The notes under the pieces are model-generated. The model did not search any database and was not told where the DNA came from. It saw only the letters and a program-made list of their open reading frames with translations. Below are positions 1 through 7,337 of a stretch of 36,593 nt of DNA, piece after piece (position 1 is the first letter of the stretch; each line of letters opens with the position of its first letter). The translations under genes and the position numbers were made by a program. Origin of the DNA: Gammaproteobacteria bacterium (GTDB lineage: Bacteria > Pseudomonadota > Gammaproteobacteria > Magnimaribacterales > TMED112); the NCBI GenBank assembly GCA_002690945.1, contig NZGL01000018.1, positions 20,256 through 56,848 on the forward strand. Reading direction: 5' to 3'.

Positions 1-822
1 AGCTATGCAAGTTATTGTTTAGATAATTGGCATAAAATTGATGCTGGTGAACCTGTGTCTCTTGATAATGTCGCTCTTAACTACAATTTCTTAGGAGGGA
101 TCGATGAGGACTGGTTTGTCACAATCCATGTATGCATTGAGAGTGAAGCCAAATTAGCAATTACCTCTGCTCTTGATATTGCAGTAGCTTTTGAAAATGA
201 CTCTATCGAGAAAAATTTTCTTGCACAAAAATTAACAGCTATTAAAGAGTCAATGATGGAGGTTAATCATATTTTTAGAAAGATGCCTGAAAAATGTGAT
301 CCATACATTTATTACCATAGAGTAAGGCCTTATATTTTTGGCTGGAAAAACAATCCCGATTTGCCTGATGGTTTAATTTATGAAGATTGCTTTGGTAATG
401 AACCGCAACTTTATAGGGGAGAAACTGGTGCTCAAAGCTCAATAGTGCCAACTTTAGATGCTTTATTTAATGTAGTGCATGAAAGAGATGAGCTTAGAGA
501 GTATCTCGATGAAATGCGTCTTTACATGCCTCCAGGTCATAGAGAACTCATAGAATACGTTGAGAATCATAGCAAACTTAAAGTTTTCATTAATGATAAT
601 GAAGATTTAAAACATATATATGACGACTGTCTTAAAGAGATTTCGATTTTTCGAACACAACATCTTCAATATGCAGCTGACTATATTCATAGTCAGAATA
701 CAAAAAGTACTTTATTTGGTTCTGGTGGATCAAAAGTTAGAGGTACTGGTGGAACACCTTTTATGAAATATCTCAAAAAACATAGAGATGAAACTGACAA
801 AAGCAAATTAGACCAAGACTAA
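1..822 (+). CDS. Indoleamine 2,3-dioxygenase family protein (5' truncated)
   Basis: This is a heme enzyme of the IDO family, which opens the indole ring of tryptophan to give N-formylkynurenine in the cytoplasm. The frame is open from base 1, so the start lies outside the window; a GTG at 55 is internal because residues before it (SYCLDNWHKID) match the IDO region ending in ANWKK. Visible family blocks, numbered from that GTG, are RPYIFGWKNNP (91-101), GAQSS (125-129), MRLYMPPGHRELI (154-166), the HLQYAADYI helix with the probable proximal heme ligand His203, and GTGGTPFMKYLK (230-241). About 273 residues are present against roughly 380-400 for the family. The gene ends in a 4-base overlap with a convergent gene. 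No other kynurenine-pathway gene is visible, so its pathway role here is open. Family assignment is secure; the exact substrate is inferred. Confidence 0.88.
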   Translation, partial: SYASYCLDNWHKIDAGEPVSLDNVALNYNFLGGIDEDWFVTIHVCIESEAKLAITSALDIAVAFENDSIEKNFLAQKLTAIKESMMEVNHIFRKMPEKCDPYIYYHRVRPYIFGWKNNPDLPDGLIYEDCFGNEPQLYRGETGAQSSIVPTLDALFNVVHERDELREYLDEMRLYMPPGHRELIEYVENHSKLKVFINDNEDLKHIYDDCLKEISIFRTQHLQYAADYIHSQNTKSTLFGSGGSKVRGTGGTPFMKYLKKHRDETDKSKLDQD

Positions 823-1328
823 AATTCTATAGTTATGCCTTTTTCTTCTTTCCAAGTAGCATAATCTTTTTTGTTTACCATATAGGACCAATGCAGTAGA
901 GATTGCTGAATTCTTCTACTTACATCTTGGCAATTTTTTAAACCGAATTCTGATGCATGGATTTTTGCGTAAATAATATTTTTCCACCTTCCATTAGGAC
1001 CACAAAATGCTGCCCATCTCTTAATCTGTCTTTCATCATCTTCATGTCTTCTGCCTAAAAAATATTTGCAATACCATTCAAACCATCCCCTAGGATCGTC
1101 TTTATGCATCCATCCAGCAGCCTCCCATTCTTCTTGTGATTGACCGGACTTAATTTTAAAAAAATTAACTTTTGTTTGATATTTATCAGACTTATAAAAA
1201 CTTTCATCTATATTTTCAAACCACTCTTCAGGAAAATCTTTATGATCAATTAATTCTGCAAAATAAGTGCCACCAAAGATACCTTTTTCAAGCATCTCCT
1301 TTGGTGTGAACATTGGATTAAATTTCAT
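819..1328 (-). CDS. Conserved-looking protein of unknown function
   Basis: I do not recognise this 169-residue protein. It has no signal peptide or membrane segment and is very rich in Trp, Tyr, Phe and charged residues. The middle, WFEWYCKYFLGRR followed by QIKRWAAFCGPNGRW (about residues 82-114), looks like a conserved core with invariant-looking Arg and aromatic positions. It is the last gene of the minus-strand operon that begins at 3373. Its start codon overlaps the end of the fatty-acid hydroxylase gene by 4 bases (ATGA type), so translation is probably coupled. A nucleic-acid or ring-binding role could be imagined from the aromatics, but nothing in the sequence proves it. Confidence 0.72.
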   Translation of the reverse strand: MKFNPMFTPKEMLEKGIFGGTYFAELIDHKDFPEEWFENIDESFYKSDKYQTKVNFFKIKSGQSQEEWEAAGWMHKDDPRGWFEWYCKYFLGRRHEDDERQIKRWAAFCGPNGRWKNIIYAKIHASEFGLKNCQDVSRRIQQSLLHWSYMVNKKDYATWKEEKGITIEF

Positions 1329-2161
1329 CTGCCTTTAGTTTTAGGAGGTCCAAAAAATATATTAAATGATTCTTTTATATTAGATGCCTTATTTAGATCC
1401 TTAAGGATAGAATTCCATTCCATTAAAGTTATTTTTATAGGATTAAATGTATTAACATTCTTTACCAGCCCATATCTAACACGTTCTTTTTCAAGCTCAA
1501 ATGTTCCAAACATGCGATCCCAAATGATAAATAGGTTGCCGTAATTCTTATCTATATATTGCTCGTTTGCGCCATGATGAACTCTGTGATGTGAGGGTGT
1601 ATTAAAGATCCACTCTAATGGGCCAAGCTTTTTAATAACTTGTGTATGGCCAAAAATTCCCCAGAGAGTACTAATTACACCTGCTACTGCAATAATAGTT
1701 GGATCAAGGCCTATTAAAGGCAAAATAATAAAAAATGGTATTTTTGATAATGGACCTAGCCAAGCCTGTCTAAACGAAACAGCAAAATTCATTTCTTCAC
1801 TTGAATGATGGCTCATATGTATAGCCCAAAGAAATCTACTTTTATGAGAAATACGATGATATATATAAAAGACAAGATCAATGAGAATAAAAGTTAATAT
1901 CCACATTGCCCATAAAGGAATTATTGAAGCTAAATCAAATAGCCTGAATTGATATAAATAGAAATGTAGGGCAAGTGTTAATCCTTTAATAGCAAAAACC
2001 ATCAAAATATTGCCAGTTAGAAGACCAATAGTACAAAGAGTGTCTTCCTTCTTGTAATAAGATGCATTTTGTAAGTTTGAAATAAGAACTTCAATAAATA
2101 TTAAAGCTAATATTATTGGAGCACCTACTGCATACACTTGCGTAACCGTAAGTTCAGTCAT
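1325..2161 (-). CDS. Sterol desaturase / fatty acid hydroxylase superfamily membrane enzyme
   Basis: This is a 278-residue integral membrane di-iron oxygenase of the superfamily that hydroxylates or desaturates lipids. The histidine clusters expected for the di-iron centre are present: HRISH (102-106), HMSHH (115-119) and HHRVHH (191-196), followed by GANEQYIDKNYGNL, typical of the bacterial branch. Hydrophobic segments lie near residues 10-30, 45-70, 78-100 and 145-170. The gene sits in a tight operon, 2 bases after the DUF4399 gene. The substrate (fatty acid, sterol-like lipid, carotenoid or alkyl lipid) cannot be told from the sequence. Confidence 0.88.
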   Translation of the reverse strand: MTELTVTQVYAVGAPIILALIFIEVLISNLQNASYYKKEDTLCTIGLLTGNILMVFAIKGLTLALHFYLYQFRLFDLASIIPLWAMWILTFILIDLVFYIYHRISHKSRFLWAIHMSHHSSEEMNFAVSFRQAWLGPLSKIPFFIILPLIGLDPTIIAVAGVISTLWGIFGHTQVIKKLGPLEWIFNTPSHHRVHHGANEQYIDKNYGNLFIIWDRMFGTFELEKERVRYGLVKNVNTFNPIKITLMEWNSILKDLNKASNIKESFNIFFGPPKTKGR

Positions 2162-2163
2162 GA

Positions 2164-2550
2164 TTAATTAACGATAACAATTATTTCTTCAGAAAATATA
2201 GGTTCGTTATGAGGTATATGTAAATAATTTCCCAATAGAAGTCTTAATCTATGAGCTCCTTTTTCGAGTGTAATTTCTGTTTCTGTTTGGCCAAGACCAA
2301 AATGAATATGGTTTTGATCAGCTTTAATTGGTAAAGACAAATCTTCTGGAAGGCCTGCATTAACTAACAAATGATGATGTCCCGTCTTCGGAATATCATA
2401 ACCTGCAGGAGCAACGCCAAAATTTGAGAGACCAAATTTAACTGTAAATGTACTAGATACAATGTCACCGCTTTTTGGTTCAATGAAATAAACTTCAGGA
2501 TTAGAATTTGCCAAGCCTGAAATTAAAAAAACTAATAATATTTTTTTCAA
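2164..2550 (-). CDS. DUF4399 family exported protein
   Basis: This 128-residue protein has a short N-terminal signal peptide (hydrophobic residues about 4-16, probable cleavage near ANS). The mature part matches DUF4399: a PKSGDIVSSTFTVKFG start, a GHHHLLVNAGLP stretch around residues 57-68, FGLGQTETEITLEKG, and a HRLRLLLGNYLHIPHN end. The clustered histidines could bind metal, but this is not established. It directly abuts the cupin gene upstream and is followed 2 bases later by the fatty-acid hydroxylase gene. It is probably periplasmic. Function unknown. Confidence 0.82.
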   Translation of the reverse strand: MKKILLVFLISGLANSNPEVYFIEPKSGDIVSSTFTVKFGLSNFGVAPAGYDIPKTGHHHLLVNAGLPEDLSLPIKADQNHIHFGLGQTETEITLEKGAHRLRLLLGNYLHIPHNEPIFSEEIIVIVN

Positions 2551-2970
2551 TTATTCCTCGGACTTAGATGCTCTATCTCTCCAACCAGGCTTATCAAAAA
2601 TTCTTAAATAAACTAACTGATCATGATCACTTTCATTTGCAACTTTTATGTAATCGCCCTCTTCAGCGAGAATTACATCACCAGTAGATAATGAGTACTC
2701 ATCTTTATGCATGATTCCTGCTGATGGATCATGTCCATGACCATCTTCGGTATTTGTGTATTCAATCACTTCCATAAGCCCTCGACCGGAAAGAATTACA
2801 TAAACCACTTCACTTTCCATTAGCCTATGTCCTACTGTCGATTTATTAGGCTCAATTACCGTTTTACTAGCTATTAATTTAGTTAGTAAATCATTTGACC
2901 AAACAGTATAATTTTCGTCTTTTTTTTCTGGTGTTCCACCAACTCTATAATTTACATATTTCTTTGCCAT
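2551..2970 (-). CDS. Cupin-domain protein
   Basis: This is a 139-residue single-domain cupin, small and without a signal peptide. The beta-barrel pattern is visible: EVVYVILSGRGLMEV (about 54-68) as the first cupin motif region, and a later GDVILAEEGDYIKVANES segment as the second. A His/Asp-rich loop (HGHDPSAGIMHKDE, about 78-91) between the motifs could contribute metal ligands. It lies one base after the NTF2-like gene and directly abuts the DUF4399 gene, so all are probably co-transcribed. It may be an enzyme or a small-molecule binding protein; the sequence does not decide. Confidence 0.78.
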   Translation of the reverse strand: MAKKYVNYRVGGTPEKKDENYTVWSNDLLTKLIASKTVIEPNKSTVGHRLMESEVVYVILSGRGLMEVIEYTNTEDGHGHDPSAGIMHKDEYSLSTGDVILAEEGDYIKVANESDHDQLVYLRIFDKPGWRDRASKSEE

Positions 2971-2971
2971 A

Positions 2972-3373
2972 CTACCTCCAAATTTCTGGTCTCATCAGAT
3001 GCTTTGTCATCACTGACTTCACTGCTTCCAATGCTTTTTCAGTTCTAATCATTACTTTCATCTCAGTAAATTTATTGTCCTCATTCCATTTAAACAGATC
3101 AACTCCATTAACTGCTACATCATCTATAGTGCACTCAAATTCTAGTACAGCATTGTGCTCATCTATGATTTGTCTTTTATAGCTAAAATTTTTTCCTAGA
3201 AAGGTTTCTGATGCTGCCATTAAATAAATAAAGCCCATATATTTCTCTTTACTTCTAAAAACAGCTGGAGAGAAAAATTCAAAGCTATCATCTAATACAT
3301 CATAGAGAATGTTAGGATCATTCTTTTCTAATGAAAGATGCCAAGCATCTACTGGGTGCAGTCTATTCTCCAT
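2972..3373 (-). CDS. SnoaL-like / NTF2-like protein
   Basis: This 133-residue protein has the pattern of the NTF2-like fold (SnoaL-like group): an N-terminal helix (AWHLSLEKNDPNILYDVLDD), then FEFFSPAVFRSKEKY, then alternating strands ending in FKWNEDNKFTEMKVMIR. Members bind small hydrophobic ligands or act as cyclases and isomerases. It is the first gene of the five-gene minus-strand operon and has a promoter immediately upstream (see 3383-3411) that would start the transcript within about 3 bases of the ATG. Its function within the operon is unknown. Confidence 0.75.
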   Translation of the reverse strand: MENRLHPVDAWHLSLEKNDPNILYDVLDDSFEFFSPAVFRSKEKYMGFIYLMAASETFLGKNFSYKRQIIDEHNAVLEFECTIDDVAVNGVDLFKWNEDNKFTEMKVMIRTEKALEAVKSVMTKHLMRPEIWR

Positions 3374-3382
3374 ACGCTTAGT

Positions 3383-3411
3383 AGAATATCTACGTTTTTA
3401 GAACTGTGCAA
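3383..3411 (-). promoter_or_regulatory. Promoter of the NTF2-like/cupin/DUF4399/hydroxylase operon
   Basis: On the minus strand there is a -35-like TTGCAC (3406-3411), a 17-base spacer and a -10-like TATTCT (3383-3388). The predicted transcript starts around 3376, almost at the ATG (3373), so the first gene would be leaderless or nearly so. GTAGA-ATA-TCTAC (3381-3393), a short palindrome, overlaps the -10 and could be an operator. Confidence 0.55.
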
Positions 3412-3430
3412 TATAATACATGAAGAAAGC

Positions 3431-4222
3431 TTACTTATATCTTCCTCCAGCCAAAGCATTTCCTATTGTCTTTATAAGAGATTTAGGAAACCACTTAAGA
3501 GTGGCAACTAAAAATCTATTTAATCCGCCAGTTATAATTACTTCTTTTCTTTTAAGCATGCCATTAATACTTTCCTTTGCTACATCATCAGCGCTCATCT
3601 TCATATAATTTGGAACTTTATCCATTCTTTCCTGAACACCACTTACTTCATGAAATTCAGTAATAGTAAATCCAGGGCATGCGGAGGTAGCAAAAATATT
3701 ATGTTTGTTGTATGCACCATTTAAAGCTTCTACAAATCTATTCATGAAAGTTTTAACTGGACCATAAAGCACTGCAAACTCACCAGAAGGTGGTGCGAAT
3801 GCAGCCATTGAAGATACAACCATAATATGTCCGCCTCCACGTTGTTTTAAATCATTTAAGAATAATTTAGTTAACATGATTACCGAAATACCTAAAACTC
3901 TTAAGCAATCTTCCTCATCATCAAGTGATGCTTCTTCAAGTCTTGTGTTTATTTGATAGCCTGCATTTAACATTAATATCGATATATCCAGATTTAATGA
4001 CTTTGTAAAATTGTAGATTGCTTGAGGAGCATTTTTATCTTTTAAGTCAGCAACAAAATAGTTTACTTTGACATTATATTTTTCATTAATTTCTTCAGAA
4101 ATTTCTCTTAACCTATGTTCTCTTCTAGCTACTAGTAGTAAATCATGGCCTTTCTCTGCCATTTGAACTGCTAAAGATTTACCAATACCTGCAGTTGGTC
4201 CTGTAATTAATACTGTACTCAT
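3431..4222 (-). CDS. Short-chain dehydrogenase/reductase (SDR) family protein
   Basis: This is a classical SDR oxidoreductase of 263 residues using NAD(P)H. The Rossmann motif TGPTAGIG is at residues 7-14, NAG at 86-88, the catalytic Ser in VVSSMAAF (about 137-138) and YxxxK at Tyr153-Lys157. I place the start at 4222 rather than the upstream in-frame ATG at 4264 because CAAAGGAG lies about 7 bases before it and because SDRs normally begin just ahead of the TG motif. This is one of the few genes here with a clear Shine-Dalgarno. Arg33-Arg34 after the second strand suggest NADPH preference. The substrate is unknown. Confidence 0.88.
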   Translation of the reverse strand: MSTVLITGPTAGIGKSLAVQMAEKGHDLLLVARREHRLREISEEINEKYNVKVNYFVADLKDKNAPQAIYNFTKSLNLDISILMLNAGYQINTRLEEASLDDEEDCLRVLGISVIMLTKLFLNDLKQRGGGHIMVVSSMAAFAPPSGEFAVLYGPVKTFMNRFVEALNGAYNKHNIFATSACPGFTITEFHEVSGVQERMDKVPNYMKMSADDVAKESINGMLKRKEVIITGGLNRFLVATLKWFPKSLIKTIGNALAGGRYK

Positions 4223-4264
4223 TAAAAACTCCTTTGTTGAGTCTAGTATAAATGAAGATTTCAT

Positions 4265-4475
4265 ATATTTTTAGAAATAACTTTGATTAAATAATATACA
4301 GATTGATCATTTTTTATACAAATGCTAAATTATTAAATTAAAAAACAAAAAAAAATTGAATTTTTTTATCGTCTGTAGGTCCCATTAAAAGCGGGTTTAA
4401 AAAAAAGATAAAAAAAAGTAGTATTTATTTCACTAAAAGTATTGCATTAAGTCGTAACACATTTTAAATTAGATC
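4265..4475. other. AT-rich intergenic region upstream of the RNA candidate
   Basis: I see no protein-coding sequence here. It is strongly A/T-biased, with A-runs and T-runs (for example AAAAAATTG AATTTTTT near 4350-4367) and a CCC/GGG mini-hairpin near 4381-4395. It must hold the promoter of the SDR gene, and it contains a promoter-like pair for the downstream RNA: TTGCAT (4442-4447), a 16-base gap, TTAAAT (4464-4469). Confidence 0.5.
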
Positions 4476-4702
4476 TTACCTAAAGATAACAAGATCAGGA
4501 AAGGAACTGCAGAACCAAGAATGAGAAAGTTATCATAGGAAGAGACCAGAAAGGTGAAAGTTCAAGGAAGGTCAGCATGCAAACGACCAAACTTGACCAC
4601 CGAGAGTAAAAGAGATCTTACTCAAGGATGCAGAAGGTAATCTCACTTTTGACACCTACTGATCTCGAATTAAAAAGAACTGAGCTTGCTCAGTTTTTTT
4701 TT
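4476..4702 (+). ncRNA. Candidate structured RNA with GGA motifs and intrinsic terminator, upstream of pheA
   Basis: There is a purine-rich, non-coding stretch of about 225 bases with a promoter-like element before it and a strong terminator at its end. Possible stems are GATAAC/GTTATC (4485-4490 with 4529-4534), AAGTT/AACTT (4558-4562 with 4590-4594) enclosing GGTC/GACC (4570-4573 with 4585-4588), and GAGA-TTAC/GTAA-TCTC (4612-4621 with 4637-4644). Five GGA triplets (4498, 4503, 4538, 4566, 4626) fall mainly in predicted unpaired parts, as in CsrB/RsmZ-type RNAs that titrate CsrA. It does not match the conserved cores of tmRNA, RNase P RNA, SRP RNA or 6S RNA that I know. It could be a free sRNA or a pheA leader/attenuator, because pheA starts 26 bases after the terminator. 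The 5' end is a guess. Confidence 0.5.
4678..4702 (+). terminator. Intrinsic terminator between the RNA candidate and pheA
   Basis: A perfect 8-bp inverted repeat, AACTGAGC-TT-GCTCAGTT (4678-4695), is followed by an unbroken T tract of nine bases (4694-4702). This is the clearest rho-independent terminator in the first half of the window. Confidence 0.9.
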
Positions 4703-4716
4703 CGTCTAAAAAACCT

Positions 4717-4722
4717 TACAAT
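4717..4722 (+). promoter_or_regulatory. -10-like hexamer directly before pheA
   Basis: TACAAT lies 6 bases before the pheA ATG, so a transcript starting there would be leaderless. No convincing -35 is seen; the T tract of the terminator occupies that position. If used, it would uncouple pheA from the upstream RNA. Confidence 0.35.
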
Positions 4723-4728
4723 CCTTGA

Positions 4729-5544
4729 ATGAAAATTTTCTATTTAGGTCCAGAAGGCACTAACTCAGACTTAGCTGCACGCAAAATATTTACAAATAAT
4801 GATGACTTTGTTGCTGTAGCTTCTATAGAAGATATTTTCGAGAAAGTTGCTTTGAGCCATTCTTACTATGGAGTGATACCGTTTGAAAACTCTTATCAAG
4901 GAGTTATCAATTCGTCTCTCAATTGTTTAATTGACTATGATCTTAAGATTACAAAAGAATATAACTTTAATGTTTCCCATATATTCTGCTCTTCTAATAA
5001 TGAACTTAATCCCAATGATGTAAAAAAGATCACCTCTCATCCTCAAGTTTTTGGTCAATGTAATAATTGGATCAGAAAAAATTATCCTAATGCTGAAAAA
5101 ATAGTCTCAACTAGTACTGCAGAAGCTGCTGCGAACGCAAAAGATGACTCTTCTATGTTTTGTATTGCAAATTCACATGCAGTCAAGATCTTTGGGTTAC
5201 ATGCACATGTAGCAGATATACAAGATAGGTCTGATAATAAAACAAGATTTCTTGTCATTGGTAAGATGATCGAAGATAAAGGTAAGACTAATAAAACTTC
5301 AGTGATGATAAACATAAAAGATCAACCAGGATCATTAATGAAAATTCTTAAGCCTTTTGCAGAGTTAGATGTCAATATGACTAGGATTGAAACAAGACCA
5401 TCAAGAAATAATATTTTTTTACATACATTTTTTATCGACTTTGAAGGATTCTATGAGGATGAGAACATACTAGAACTTCTAGATACACTTGAGGGAATGT
5501 CCGAAGAAATAAGAATAATAGGATCTTACGAAAGTCTTAACTAG
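4729..5544 (+). CDS. pheA: Prephenate dehydratase (monofunctional, with ACT domain)
   Basis: The enzyme converts prephenate to phenylpyruvate, the branch step to phenylalanine. The 271 residues hold the two-lobed dehydratase domain (1-180: FYLGPEGTNSDLAA at the start, YGVIPFENSYQGVI at 47-60, catalytic TRF at 172-174 within DNKTRFLVIG) and a C-terminal ACT domain (about 188-265, GSLMKILKPFAELDVNMTRI, with ETRPS as the Phe-binding ESRP equivalent). The N-terminal chorismate mutase domain found in the enteric P-protein is absent, so a separate mutase must exist elsewhere. It has no Shine-Dalgarno, and it stands 26 bases after a terminator that ends a structured RNA. Its stop codon overlaps the convergent hydrolase gene by 4 bases. 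Feedback control by phenylalanine through the ACT domain is expected from the family. Confidence 0.94.
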   Translation: MKIFYLGPEGTNSDLAARKIFTNNDDFVAVASIEDIFEKVALSHSYYGVIPFENSYQGVINSSLNCLIDYDLKITKEYNFNVSHIFCSSNNELNPNDVKKITSHPQVFGQCNNWIRKNYPNAEKIVSTSTAEAAANAKDDSSMFCIANSHAVKIFGLHAHVADIQDRSDNKTRFLVIGKMIEDKGKTNKTSVMINIKDQPGSLMKILKPFAELDVNMTRIETRPSRNNIFLHTFFIDFEGFYEDENILELLDTLEGMSEEIRIIGSYESLN

Positions 5545-6506
5545 TTAGCTTCAGAACTTCTTAGATGCTCTATTAACGGATCTGCTATAACTTCTAGTAC
5601 TGGCTCATCTATTAAATGTCGCATCTTTTCTACGGCAATAAATTTACTATTTGGAATTGATTGAGCGGTTTTTTTACCTTCATTAAAGGGAACTAAAGGA
5701 TCAAGCTTTCCGTGTATAACTAAGGTTGGAACTGATATTCTCTTCAGTTCATTAAATCTATTCTTATCAGCTAGTATTGCTATTAGTTGTCTAGAAAAGC
5801 CACTATCATTTGGGCTTCTTTCTATATTTTTTATTGCTTCTACTCTGAACTTATCTTCATCAATCACTACACCCTCAGAACTCAGTATTTGAAAAATTCG
5901 TAATGATCTATCTACTCTTTCTTCAATCGACTGTTCTTTAAATGATCTATTTTCAATAAGAGCTCTTAATTCTCCTTTAGGAGCATTACTAACATTAGGT
6001 GTTTCAGCCATCGAGGCGATAAGAACGTAGGATATAAACCTATCATTATTATCTGCAACCATTCTCTGAGTAATCATCCCACCCATTGATTGAGCTAAAA
6101 CATGAGATTTTTCAATTTCAAGCTCATCTAATACCGCAATGCCATCATTAGACATATCTGTTAACGAATAAACTGAGTAAATTGGTAAACCTAAATAGAA
6201 TTTTATGTAGTTCCAAATAAAATTTGGTTTTCCATATTCTTCAAAACTATGAGATAGCCCTACATCTCTATTGTCATAAACAATAGGTCTAAAACCATTA
6301 TCTCTAAACATATCAATTAATTCATCTGGCCAGAAGGTCAGTTGTCCTCCTAAACCTTGAACTAATAAAATTGGAGTGCCCTCTTCTGGACCATAATCAA
6401 TATAGTAAATTTCTATATCATCATTTTGTGCGTATCCATCACTTTCTGCATAAACGAATGAGGTAAAGAGAATTATTAATAAATATTTTATTTTGCCCAT
6501 AATCAA
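5541..6506 (-). CDS. Exported alpha/beta hydrolase
   Basis: This is a 321-residue alpha/beta-hydrolase with an N-terminal signal peptide (hydrophobic residues 6-18, cleavage likely after YAESDG or VYA). The oxyanion-hole region GLGG is at 51-54, the nucleophile elbow AQSMGG has Ser140, the acid is Asp269 in HGKLDPLVP, and the base is His297 in MRHL. It resembles esterases/lipases that act outside the inner membrane; the substrate is unknown. ATG codons at 6506 and 6500 are both possible starts. The gene is transcribed singly and is divergent from nnrD with a 30-base gap. Confidence 0.88.
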   Translation of the reverse strand: MIMGKIKYLLIILFTSFVYAESDGYAQNDDIEIYYIDYGPEEGTPILLVQGLGGQLTFWPDELIDMFRDNGFRPIVYDNRDVGLSHSFEEYGKPNFIWNYIKFYLGLPIYSVYSLTDMSNDGIAVLDELEIEKSHVLAQSMGGMITQRMVADNNDRFISYVLIASMAETPNVSNAPKGELRALIENRSFKEQSIEERVDRSLRIFQILSSEGVVIDEDKFRVEAIKNIERSPNDSGFSRQLIAILADKNRFNELKRISVPTLVIHGKLDPLVPFNEGKKTAQSIPNSKFIAVEKMRHLIDEPVLEVIADPLIEHLRSSEAN

Positions 6507-6522
6507 AAAACTATGAATATTT

Positions 6523-6528
6523 TATACT
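6523..6528 (+). promoter_or_regulatory. -10-like hexamer before nnrD
   Basis: TATACT ends 8 bases before the nnrD ATG. No Shine-Dalgarno lies between them, so a leaderless transcript is likely. It sits in the 30-base divergent gap with the hydrolase gene. Confidence 0.45.
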
Positions 6529-6536
6529 ATTAATTA

Positions 6537-7337
6537 ATGATAATTGATTTTGAATTTGAGGACGTTAAAAAGTTTTTACCAAAAAGGGCTATTAATTCTA
6601 ATAAATATGACTCTGGACAATTACTTATTATTGGTGGCGATGAAAAATACCCAGGTGCAATAATTTTAGCTGCTCAAATGGCAATTAAGTCAGGTGTTGG
6701 GCTGACATACTTATACACTAAAAGCCAAAATGTAATAAAAGTTCTTAAAGAATTTCCAGAAATAATAGTATTTGATAATCATGATAGATTAGCTGAAATA
6801 CTTTCAGATAATATTCCTATATTGGCGGGTCCTGGAACACTCAATAATAAGTGGACTCGAGAAACATATGATCTTATTAAGGATAAACCAATCACCACCA
6901 TTCTAGATGCTGCTTATATACAAGAAATAAAGTCTATTAACTTATTCACAACACAAATACTCTTGCCTCATGAAGGAGAAGCAGCAAAATTACTTAACGT
7001 GCCTTCATCTCATGTTAAAGAGGACCGCCTACGATCAGTTATTGAAATCAGCATAAAATATAATGCAGTTACAGTACTTAAAGGCCCTGGTACATTAATA
7101 TCTAATGGAAATGAAACTTTCTGTTGTATGAATGGGTCTACTGCATTAAGTACAGCTGGAACTGGAGATGTTCTAGCTGGTCTTATTGCCAGCTTCCTAG
7201 CACAGGGGTTGAACCCAATGAAAAGCTGTAAATTAGGTGTTGCACTACATGGTCATTGTGCTGAAAAACTAAACCTTAAATCTGGATTAATGCCATCAGA
7301 ACTAATAAATTTAATAAGAGGTTATATCAATCAGTAA
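6537..7337 (+). CDS. nnrD: ADP-dependent NAD(P)H-hydrate dehydratase (stand-alone)
   Basis: This is the repair enzyme that dehydrates damaged NAD(P)H hydrates using ADP (or ATP). The 266 residues have the ribokinase-like fold of the YjeF C-terminal domain: GQLLIIGGDEKYPGA (27-41), LAGPG (96-100), LLPHEGEAAKL (142-152), VLKGPGTLI (180-188) and the catalytic STAGTGDVLAGLIASFLAQG loop with GTGD at 208-211. In enterobacteria this domain is fused behind the epimerase NnrE; here it is alone, so NnrE must be separate or missing. It has no Shine-Dalgarno and a -10-like TATACT 8 bases upstream. Its 3' end overlaps the FTR1 gene by 7 bases. Confidence 0.92.
   Translation: MIIDFEFEDVKKFLPKRAINSNKYDSGQLLIIGGDEKYPGAIILAAQMAIKSGVGLTYLYTKSQNVIKVLKEFPEIIVFDNHDRLAEILSDNIPILAGPGTLNNKWTRETYDLIKDKPITTILDAAYIQEIKSINLFTTQILLPHEGEAAKLLNVPSSHVKEDRLRSVIEISIKYNAVTVLKGPGTLISNGNETFCCMNGSTALSTAGTGDVLAGLIASFLAQGLNPMKSCKLGVALHGHCAEKLNLKSGLMPSELINLIRGYINQ

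Noticed and set aside
4222-4264. Upstream ATG of the SDR gene (4264)
   Set aside because: The downstream ATG has AGGAG at good spacing and fits the length of the family.
4381-4395. CCC/GGG hairpin in the AT-rich gap as a terminator or riboswitch
   Set aside because: The stem is only 3 bp with a long A-rich loop; it is too weak.
4476-4702. Identification of the RNA as tmRNA, SRP RNA, RNase P RNA or 6S RNA
   Set aside because: The conserved cores of these RNAs are not present; short look-alikes such as GCAAACGAC are isolated matches.
4628-4732. An open frame MQKVISLL..TILE overlapping the pheA start, with FFF in the terminator
   Set aside because: The supposed AAGG ribosome site touches the ATG, the frame runs through a terminator, and the FFF comes from the T tract. 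It looks like chance.
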